DNA of 64,000 nt, taken from assembly GCF_000967655.1 (NCBI RefSeq), contig NZ_JXYA01000010.1, positions 1 through 64,000 on the forward strand, given 5' to 3'. How positions within the stretch are numbered: position 1 is the first letter of the stretch; every line of letters starts with the position of its first letter. Positions 1 through 6,568 of the stretch are shown one piece after another. Made by a program: the position numbers and the translations under genes. Under the pieces are notes generated by a model. It had not been told where the DNA came from. It did not search any database and saw only the letters and a program-made list of their open reading frames with translations. Source of the DNA: Pseudoalteromonas rubra. Its GTDB lineage: Bacteria; Pseudomonadota; Gammaproteobacteria; Enterobacterales; Alteromonadaceae.

Positions 1-105
1 CACCATCACCTGGGTTGTCATCACCATCACCAGGGTTGTCATCACCGTCACCTGGGTTGTCATCACCGTCACCTGGGTTGTCATCACCATCACCTGGGTT
101 GTCAT
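1..105 (-). repeat. 21-bp in-frame tandem repeat, five copies, encoding GDGDDNP
   Basis: Five consecutive 21-base units begin at 1, 22, 43, 64 and 85 and differ at only one or two positions each (A/G and T/A changes). A diverged sixth unit follows at 106. The array is in frame with the PKD protein and continues past the window edge. It is likely to vary in copy number by slippage. Confidence 0.9.
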
Positions 106-619
106 CACCATCGTCCGGCTTATCACCGTCGTCATCAGCTTCGATGACTTTCAACTGAGTGCTGGTACTCGACACCACGGTTTGTTGCCACAGCGCATCG
201 ACCGACAATTCAACATCACCTGGTTCTGCAAATTGTGTTGTAAATTTGCCGTTGTCATCTTCTACACTGACAGGTTCACCAGCAACGTACCATTGGTAGT
301 GCAAATCAAGCGGCTCGCTGGATGTCAGGTTTGCCAGAAATTCGACGTTCTGCCCCTGAATCACTTCATCAGGCTGTAAGATAATCAGTCCGACAATTTT
401 TGGAGAAATAAGATCAACTTGCTTTTCAGAAGACTCCAGCAGTTTTCCACCCAGATATACTTCTCGGGTTACGGTATAAATGCCAGGTTGTGCGTACTCG
501 TGTTCAGGTTCTGCCTCATGAGAAACAGAACCGTCACCAAATCGCCAAAAGTACTGCGCATCATTGGCAGACACAGTGCAAGTCAGTATGAATAAAAGAC
601 TGGTTATTACTTTGTACAT
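1..619 (-). CDS. Secreted PKD-domain protein with Asp-rich repeat tail (partial, runs off left edge)
   Basis: The minus-strand reading frame opens at an ATG at 619 behind a GGGAG ribosome site and stays open to base 1, so only the N-terminal 206 residues are visible. A short signal peptide (about residues 1-18, ending VSAN) is followed by a PKD fold with the family's FGDGS motif and a P-E-H-E-Y turn (about 22-75). A second Ig-like segment follows (about 78-160), then a tail of GDGDDNP heptapeptides. Such Asp/Gly linkers often bind calcium and separate surface domains in marine proteins. The catalytic or adhesive part, if any, lies outside the window. It points the same way as the five secreted-protein genes to its right and shares an upstream sequence motif with the first of them. 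No enzyme function can be assigned. Confidence 0.8.
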   Translation of the reverse strand, partial: MYKVITSLLFILTCTVSANDAQYFWRFGDGSVSHEAEPEHEYAQPGIYTVTREVYLGGKLLESSEKQVDLISPKIVGLIILQPDEVIQGQNVEFLANLTSSEPLDLHYQWYVAGEPVSVEDDNGKFTTQFAEPGDVELSVDALWQQTVVSSTSTQLKVIEADDDGDKPDDGDDNPGDGDDNPGDGDDNPGDGDDNPGDGDDNPGDG

Positions 620-705
620 AGTCACTCCCTGATAGTGATATTAAATCATACGTGACACCCAGGCTTATCAAGTGCAGCCAACGTATGACGGTCTTGATTG
701 TAACA

Positions 706-718
706 CAAACGTTAAAAA
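706..718 (-). promoter_or_regulatory. Upstream motif shared with the M4-like gene (copy 1)
   Basis: The 13-mer caaacgttaaaaa lies about 90 bases upstream of the PKD gene start. An identical copy sits at 9548-9560 upstream of the M4-like gene in the same orientation, and the base before it also matches. It contains the palindrome AACGTT. A shared regulator site is possible but is inference; A-rich flanks raise the chance of coincidence. Confidence 0.3.
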
Positions 719-828
719 ACAAAATACAGTCCGCTAACTAATCCGTCTAATAGTACTACTTAAAATGCGTAAATGTACTCGCTTGTATTAGGTAATTGTT
801 CGGTGCCAGACAGTAATTTTACAATAGA

Positions 829-854
829 GCGTATGCCTGCAATCAGACATACGC
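829..854 (-). terminator. Hairpin after the MACPF-like gene
   Basis: The arms gcgtatg and catacgc (829-835 and 848-854) form a 7-bp stem just past the stop of the 862-2340 gene. In the direction of transcription it is followed by a mixed T/A stretch, not a clean T tract. It is a plausible but weak transcription end for the secreted-protein operon. Confidence 0.4.
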
Positions 855-861
855 GTCAGTC

Positions 862-2340
862 CTACTGCTGAAATACCACACCATAAGTACTTAATGCAGC
901 CTCGCACAATCGCCAGTTTAATATTCCACGTACAGGAGCGCTTGCGTCGATAAAAGTCGGTGCCCATCTTAGGTTACGAAACAGAACGCTGTGTGCCTGT
1001 GAAACAACCCCTGAGCGAACGGCCTCCTGGCGGGCTAACTCACATTGTTTCCAATCCTGGCCATCACTCGATGGCAATTGCAAATCCGTTATATCGTAGC
1101 TGGCAGGACAGGACTTTCCTCGCTGAACACACGCGTTTTTCATTTCCTGCACCTTATTTTCACAGGCATATCCGAAGGGATTATCACGGCAAAACTGTGC
1201 GGCAGTGAAAGAGAACCAGGCATTATCGTAGGCAAGCGTTTTGATGCGTTCCACAGCCAGGCGCTGCGCCTCGGGAAGATAGGCATAATAGCTATTGAGC
1301 AGGTTGGCAGCTCTTTGCTCGTCCAAAATAGCTTGTTTAAAGTCATCCTCAAGTTCAGTGATCAGCCATTTAGTCGCATTTCTGACTATCTGATAGTCGG
1401 GTACCAATGCGCGCAGCGCCAGAGAGGATTTGTCGTAACGCGTCGTATAGTAACGCACTACATTGTAATCACTCAGCGACGAAAGCTGGCTATTAAAGCC
1501 TGTTTTTGCGTACTTAACCGCCTCATAAAACATATCAAAGCAAGGCGTTGGGTTATCCAAAGAGCAAGTAATGATATTATTAGGTATGACTGTCAGCAGC
1601 TGCTTTGGGTCGCCACCTTGCTGTACCGCCCTTACCGTTATTTTGACCGATGACTTTGTGTCATTCTGCAAATACTTAAGCTGCCCACCTACATTGAATA
1701 CACCACCATACAAGTCCACATCCAGATAACCACCTATGTCTGACTTGTCTTTGTTACTACCATAATCAATCTTTAGATTAACCAGTACGTTTGCACCATA
1801 CTCGATCCCCGTCACAAACTCATCGCCCACTAAAGCTTGCAACTGAGTCTGATGATTGTTGGCAATATTGTCGCCAACTCGTGACAAGGTATATCCCGTG
1901 TTTTGATTTACGGGCAATAGCAGACGCTTTTTCGGAGTGCTGGACGCACTAAAAGTATAGGAGCTTGAATAAGTGCTGGATGCCATTTCCTTTGCAAGCG
2001 AAGCCCCGGCAGAGACGCGCACCACTGGAAAGTTCACATCGATATCCACGCTGCCATTGAGAATACTCAACATGTCATCGTAGCCCATGTCGATACCCGT
2101 TTTGAACTGCAGCTCCGTATTGCCAAAGCTTTCATCAATAACACCGCTTACTGGTTGTACATTTAAAAAGCGCTTCTTCTGGCTATCGTAAGCCGTTCCG
2201 ACTTCGATATGGTCATTAATCAGCCCTGAAACAACCGAGCCTGCCAAATTGCCGCTGCTCATCTGAGTATCTGCACTTTGTGCATATCCACTTACCAGAG
2301 CGAGCTTCACCATCAATAGTGTAGAGTAAATTGGATTCAT
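862..2340 (-). CDS. Secreted MACPF/CDC-like protein, paralogue 1 (putative pore former)
   Basis: 492 residues with a signal peptide (cleavage near residue 22) and an AAGGAAG ribosome site. Residues about 175-265 have the layout of membrane-attack-complex/perforin-like proteins: an F-V-x-G-I-x-Y-G-A-N-V strand, a polar helical stretch, a run of glycine-rich strands, then VRAVQQGGDP. Two cysteine pairs are shared with the paralogue at 3230: C-x7-CF after the GGDP strand, and a C-x2-NP-x-G-x2-C helix further on. This copy has about 90 extra C-terminal residues with four more cysteines, absent from the other copy. Assignment to the MACPF/CDC superfamily rests on pattern recognition and needs a structural comparison. 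A pore-forming or membrane-binding role is inference. It is the last gene of a five-gene secreted cluster, 10 bases after the GEVED gene. Confidence 0.55.
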   Translation of the reverse strand: MNPIYSTLLMVKLALVSGYAQSADTQMSSGNLAGSVVSGLINDHIEVGTAYDSQKKRFLNVQPVSGVIDESFGNTELQFKTGIDMGYDDMLSILNGSVDIDVNFPVVRVSAGASLAKEMASSTYSSSYTFSASSTPKKRLLLPVNQNTGYTLSRVGDNIANNHQTQLQALVGDEFVTGIEYGANVLVNLKIDYGSNKDKSDIGGYLDVDLYGGVFNVGGQLKYLQNDTKSSVKITVRAVQQGGDPKQLLTVIPNNIITCSLDNPTPCFDMFYEAVKYAKTGFNSQLSSLSDYNVVRYYTTRYDKSSLALRALVPDYQIVRNATKWLITELEDDFKQAILDEQRAANLLNSYYAYLPEAQRLAVERIKTLAYDNAWFSFTAAQFCRDNPFGYACENKVQEMKNACVQRGKSCPASYDITDLQLPSSDGQDWKQCELARQEAVRSGVVSQAHSVLFRNLRWAPTFIDASAPVRGILNWRLCEAALSTYGVVFQQ

Positions 2341-2350
2341 ATCATCTTCC

Positions 2351-3220
2351 TTAACGAACAGTGACCAAGTAATCTTCTACTTCGCCGTAATGAATACGGG
2401 TACACGCATCATTTGACCCACCTCCGGCGTCCGTCGCTACGCGCATTAACGTCAAACCTTCGGGTACTGTTGCCGGTACGTTCAGTAAGAATTTGAAAAC
2501 ACCCGATGACGCTGAGCGATACACCATTTCAGAGGACTCAAACTGACCATTGTGATCCCAGTCAATCCAAACACGCGCTGCAACATAGGACGGAAATTCC
2601 GGCTCTTTATTGCCCGGCTTAATCGTAACTTTCGATGCCTGATTAGCTCGCAGCACAAACACTTTGCCCGAAATCAGGCTATGATCATGCTTTTCTGATT
2701 GATGCGTGGAGTCATCCACTGTGACTTCTGAGATCCACTCCCATTCATGCTCATAGCTACGATTCTCACAATAAGACCTGGGTAACACGGTAGTTTTAAG
2801 CGCGACGGGTTCATACTCCACAGGCATAATTGAACATGCTTCATGCGCACTAGTGCCCGCATACCACTGGTAAGGGTTGGTAAAATCAGTGTTTGCAAAA
2901 GTCAGGTACTGAGCTTTGCCTGCAGCCAACGCTGTATCGGAAAGCCATAAGGCTTTGAGCTGTCTAAGCTTTTCTTCCTTATCGACAATATCAGACGATG
3001 CATGCATCCGCTCCCATAGCTCAACCAGCACATCATCATAACATTTGCGTAGCCAGGCAAATCGGCCTTGAGCCTGTTCAACCGTAAGTAAATCACCTAA
3101 TTCACTGTATCTGGCTTGTTGGTGTTTATCGTTGCTTTGCTCTGATACCGAAGCGACGGCCTGAATACCAAAAGCCATCATTAATACCAGTAAGACTAAT
3201 AAAAATCTGAGTAAATTCAT
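2351..3220 (-). CDS. Secreted GEVED-domain protein
   Basis: 289 residues with a signal peptide (cleavage near residue 25). The C-terminal third (about 190-289) matches the GEVED domain: a VWIDWDHNGQFE calcium-site-like turn, strands ending RVATDAGG, and the family signature GEVEDY six residues from the end. GEVED domains occur in secreted marine bacterial proteins as likely beta-sandwich binding modules. The N-terminal half (about 30-150) is helical and unrecognised. The gene sits between two paralogous MACPF-like genes with gaps of about 10 bases on each side, so the three are almost certainly co-transcribed. A partner or targeting role for the MACPF-like proteins is a reasonable inference from this placement only. 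Confidence 0.7.
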   Translation of the reverse strand: MNLLRFLLVLLVLMMAFGIQAVASVSEQSNDKHQQARYSELGDLLTVEQAQGRFAWLRKCYDDVLVELWERMHASSDIVDKEEKLRQLKALWLSDTALAAGKAQYLTFANTDFTNPYQWYAGTSAHEACSIMPVEYEPVALKTTVLPRSYCENRSYEHEWEWISEVTVDDSTHQSEKHDHSLISGKVFVLRANQASKVTIKPGNKEPEFPSYVAARVWIDWDHNGQFESSEMVYRSASSGVFKFLLNVPATVPEGLTLMRVATDAGGGSNDACTRIHYGEVEDYLVTVR

Positions 3221-3229
3221 GAGATATCC

Positions 3230-4474
3230 TTATCTGAGAACGTCACTGATGGCACTATAATCGCGCACATACACGAGATTGTCGGCCTCATAGTTAATAC
3301 AGTAATTGCCTTCCGGATTGCGCTCGCAATAGTCGACCAGATCGGCGAACAAGTTCGCGTTAGCACGGCTTTTGCTTTCAATATCCTGTAACTGAATGAG
3401 TTGCTCTGCAGAAAACTGGGCTGCATAGTAACGTTGCAGATTTTTGGCGCGACGATACACCAGACGCTCCTCTATCCAGCGCGCAGTCAGCTCTTTGATG
3501 ATTAGGCGAGTCAGGTAATTAACTGGCGTATAACCACTGTCCGGGATAAGCTGCTGGAGGCCCGCGCCAGAGTCCAAATAACGTGCGGTATACACTTCAC
3601 TAATGTTGTAATCCGTCAATGAATCGAACTGGTTTATATAGTCCGTTTTTAGATAATTGACCGCCGCTTCAAACAAGTTAAAACAGGGCTCAGGGTTAAG
3701 TAGTGTGCAGTGCATGATGCCATTAGGTATGACCTGCAGCAGCCTGTTAGGATCTCCCCCACTTTGCATGCCACTTATCGTGATATTCACTGAGTTTCGC
3801 TTTTCTTCACTTATCTTTTGAAGTTCGCCGTCAACTTTAACGCTGCCTATCCAGTCGACGCTCAGATACCCGCCTATGGTGCGTTTGTCCGTTTCATTCC
3901 TGTACTCAATTTTCATGTTAATAACAACATTCGAGCCATAGGCAAACCCCTGGACAAAACCGTCCCCCAGATTGCTCGCTTTGTTACCCGGATATGCTGT
4001 TGCCAACTCCTGTGCCGCCAATGTCGGCTGATAGCCTGTATCATTGTGAGGAACCAACATTCTGGATTTGGGTTTTACAGAGGAATAGACAGTGTATGTA
4101 CCCGTATACCTGTCTGCACTGATATCTTTGGCATAGTTCGCACCCGCATCAACTCGCACTGCTGGTAATTCGAAACCAGCATCGACCTTGCCATCGACCA
4201 GTTTCAGGGCTTGCTGATAGCTAAGATCAACACCGACTCTGAAATCAATATGCGAATTTCCCAAGTGTTCAACTTGCTTCCCAAGTACAGATTGCAGCCC
4301 CAAAAATATCTTGCCTTTGCTTTGGTAAGCTGTGCCAAGCGGGACAAGATCTGTCCCCTGACCAATGGTCGTTCGCGCTTCTACTTCATGGACAGCCATA
4401 GTGTGAGCATGTGCCTTTACTAAAAGCAAAGCTCCCAATAACAACATAAACGAAACCACATTACGTATTTTCAT
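3230..4474 (-). CDS. Secreted MACPF/CDC-like protein, paralogue 2 (putative pore former)
   Basis: 414 residues from the ATG at 4474, which lies 8 bases after GGAG. An in-frame ATG at 4480 is too close to that site. The signal peptide ends KAHA. It aligns along its length with the 862-2340 protein: shared VGDG/GDEF-like and FAYGSNVVINMKI strands, SGMQSGGDP, the C-x6/7-CF pair and the C-x2-NP-x-G-x2-C helix. The core pattern of G-x-F-V, Y-G-S-N-V and S-V-x-I-T-I followed by GGDP resembles MACPF/CDC-type pore formers. The stop is 9 bases from the GEVED start. Two diverged copies in one operon suggest a two-component pore or a duplicated binding protein. The sequence alone does not show that either forms pores. 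Confidence 0.55.
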   Translation of the reverse strand: MKIRNVVSFMLLLGALLLVKAHAHTMAVHEVEARTTIGQGTDLVPLGTAYQSKGKIFLGLQSVLGKQVEHLGNSHIDFRVGVDLSYQQALKLVDGKVDAGFELPAVRVDAGANYAKDISADRYTGTYTVYSSVKPKSRMLVPHNDTGYQPTLAAQELATAYPGNKASNLGDGFVQGFAYGSNVVINMKIEYRNETDKRTIGGYLSVDWIGSVKVDGELQKISEEKRNSVNITISGMQSGGDPNRLLQVIPNGIMHCTLLNPEPCFNLFEAAVNYLKTDYINQFDSLTDYNISEVYTARYLDSGAGLQQLIPDSGYTPVNYLTRLIIKELTARWIEERLVYRRAKNLQRYYAAQFSAEQLIQLQDIESKSRANANLFADLVDYCERNPEGNYCINYEADNLVYVRDYSAISDVLR

Positions 4475-4490
4475 TATCATATCTCCATGA

Positions 4491-4508
4491 AAGGCCCTTT
4501 CGGGCCTT
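4491..4508 (-). terminator. Strong hairpin between the Hint gene and the MACPF-like gene
   Basis: The stem aaggccc/gggcctt has a tight 4-base loop and only three T residues after it in the minus direction. It lies between the Hint gene stop (4526) and the next start (4474). It could be a partial terminator or attenuator that lowers expression of the three downstream genes, or an mRNA-processing stem. Only the sequence symmetry is observed. Confidence 0.5.
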
Positions 4509-4525
4509 GGTTTGTCAATCCATGA

Positions 4526-6478
4526 CTATTGCTTAAGGCTGTTCAGATAATCCTGGTGCCATGCCTGCGGCAGACGATTTAGCACATCTTCTGTCGTTTC
4601 TACTTTATTGCTAAACTCATGCTCGCTTTGCATTGCCAGATCACCCACTTGCAAGCCATTGGCAAACATACTGAAAGACTCTCCGGGCTGATAATTCGGA
4701 TCATCTTTACTGCGCCCCAGGCGGAGGTTATATACTTTATCGGTAAACTCAACCTCCTCTATATGAGTGATCATTTCGAGCCCGTTTTCGGTTAAGATCT
4801 GCGCCCCTTGCTCGACCTTGCTCGCCCACACAGCATTGCCTGATTGCATCACAACAGGGTGAGACTCAGTCAATAACAGTGTTTTACCCGACTTAGTTTT
4901 GAGCTGGACCATAGGAATAGTTTCAACACCCACGGAAATATCTTCTATCGTCAGTGCAAGATGATTAGCAGGTGCAAACTCACTGGCACCCAGCACCTGA
5001 TCGCCCACTTCAAGCCGCTCAATAGGAAGCTGCTTACCATTTGGTAAAGTTATTAAGGAGCCTTCAGCCAGACAACTGTAGACAATTTGCATCTGAGGGC
5101 GGTCTGTATCACCCCAGCCACTGTCCATGTCTGTAGAGCCAATGACAAAAGAAGACGTTCGTGGCGGTCTGCCAGGACGTGGCACACTATCCAGCGCAAA
5201 ATGCATTATCCAGTGGGTATCCTGGTATCTGCCAAATAATGTGGCGTCTCCAAACACCCCCTCATCTTGCGGAATATCCCAGGATATGATTGTCCGATCC
5301 ATCCCCTTCCACTTGTCGTAGCGCAGGTTTAATTTCTTTGCGAAGAGGTCGCTGATATCCTGATAATCAGCATCACCGATTGCTACGGCACCGCCCCCTT
5401 CTTTTGTCTGGATAAAGATGTTTGTTCCGTGATTCATGAACGCAGGCTTATTCGTTACCGGGCTCTCGACTAGGGTTATTACACCGTTTTCCTCCTGAAC
5501 TTCCAGTGTCGTAAAATCCGGCAGGTAGATGCGCGTCACCTTACCCATCACGTTAAAGCTCCCTTGAAACGGGACCTTTAATTTAGTTTCACTGTTTGGT
5601 GTGTCTGGTTCGTAAATATTTTCATAATCACAATCACCATAATTTCGATTGAGACAAATTATGATCTTACCATCAGGCACATCCGCACCGCCTTCAGAGC
5701 GGTTGTCAATGGGCTTTTTAATGGCTGTTTGAAAACCATTTCGCCCCGCCAGAGGAATTAGTGAGACGCCCTCAGTACCAGACGCGCCTGATCTCAGCAA
5801 AGCAAAATAGCCTAACTTTGCCAGCAAAGTATCCTTCGAATACTCCACCATAATATTTCGGTCTTCAACAATTTGCTTATTGTCGGCCCCCTTATATACT
5901 GTGGTTACCCAACCATCGGCAAAAATACGCTCTGAGCCAGCAAGCTTATACAGAATATCTTGTACTTTCGCGTAGGAGTATACTGATTTGCGTTTAGCCT
6001 CCTGCCCGTCGCCAAAATATTCATTGTATGCCAGTTTAGTAAGCTGCTCACCTTTCTCATTGGTTAAATGCAGATCTATCAATGTGTAATCGGTCGACAC
6101 CGTTTTACTGTTTAACGCAGATAACACAACATAGGACTCGCCATTTGCATTACTCGTGGCGACTTCAATGCCCATATGTTTAAAGAAAGTGCACAGCTCA
6201 GGTCTGCCGCTCAAGCAGTTTTGTAGTGAGCTGGGGCTCGGATTTTCTGTTACCAGCGTGTCTTGCTCCAGCCTTTGCTCAATTAGCGAAAATAACTGAG
6301 GCCGGTTTTTCTTGCTCAGGCCATGCTGTGCCAGTCGTGCTTTTAAACGCTCATTTTTAATCTGCATGTCTTGCTGATAAGCTACACCACTGGCTGCTTT
6401 TAATGAGCCAGCAAAAGTATCAGGCATGACGGATACCGTCCCCAGTGCCAGAGCAATGGATAAATACAGAGGTTTCAT
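4526..6478 (-). CDS. Large secreted protein with C-terminal Hint (intein/Hedgehog-type) domain
   Basis: 650 residues with a signal peptide (cleavage near 24). Residues 25-468 are unrecognised, with beta-rich stretches and several cysteines. A Hint domain starts at Cys469: CLAEGSLITLPNG, then LPIERLEVGDQVL (block A). The T-x-x-H motif TESHP is at 538-542 (block B), and the C-terminal block is VYNLRLG ... FANGLQVGD (about 583-614). Active inteins end in His-Asn; here that dipeptide is Gly-Asp, so normal Asn cyclisation looks impossible. The first-step residues (Cys, Thr, His) remain. This suggests Hedgehog-type thioester chemistry (cleavage or attachment to a nucleophile) at 468/469, not splicing. 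About 36 residues follow the domain. The gene sits between the M4-like gene and the MACPF-like pair. Function is unknown. Confidence 0.75.
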   Translation of the reverse strand: MKPLYLSIALALGTVSVMPDTFAGSLKAASGVAYQQDMQIKNERLKARLAQHGLSKKNRPQLFSLIEQRLEQDTLVTENPSPSSLQNCLSGRPELCTFFKHMGIEVATSNANGESYVVLSALNSKTVSTDYTLIDLHLTNEKGEQLTKLAYNEYFGDGQEAKRKSVYSYAKVQDILYKLAGSERIFADGWVTTVYKGADNKQIVEDRNIMVEYSKDTLLAKLGYFALLRSGASGTEGVSLIPLAGRNGFQTAIKKPIDNRSEGGADVPDGKIIICLNRNYGDCDYENIYEPDTPNSETKLKVPFQGSFNVMGKVTRIYLPDFTTLEVQEENGVITLVESPVTNKPAFMNHGTNIFIQTKEGGGAVAIGDADYQDISDLFAKKLNLRYDKWKGMDRTIISWDIPQDEGVFGDATLFGRYQDTHWIMHFALDSVPRPGRPPRTSSFVIGSTDMDSGWGDTDRPQMQIVYSCLAEGSLITLPNGKQLPIERLEVGDQVLGASEFAPANHLALTIEDISVGVETIPMVQLKTKSGKTLLLTESHPVVMQSGNAVWASKVEQGAQILTENGLEMITHIEEVEFTDKVYNLRLGRSKDDPNYQPGESFSMFANGLQVGDLAMQSEHEFSNKVETTEDVLNRLPQAWHQDYLNSLKQ

Positions 6479-6568
6479 ATTTTATTCCCTTAATATGGAG
6501 AGTTATTTGAGCAAGTGCTCAGGTCTCACCAGCGACGTGCCGGCGAAACCCTACAACAATTTGTTCAA

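Noticed and set aside
1..105. Possible CRISPR array at the left edge
   Set aside because: There are no unique spacers: the repeats are contiguous 21-base units in frame with a protein.
1045..1653. Plus-strand ORF of 202 aa inside the MACPF-like gene
   Set aside because: It is the antisense frame of a well-supported secreted protein, without a ribosome site, signal or family pattern.
4526..6478. Intein in the Hint gene
   Set aside because: The C-terminal His-Asn is Gly-Asp and the domain is near the protein end with no catalytic host domain following.
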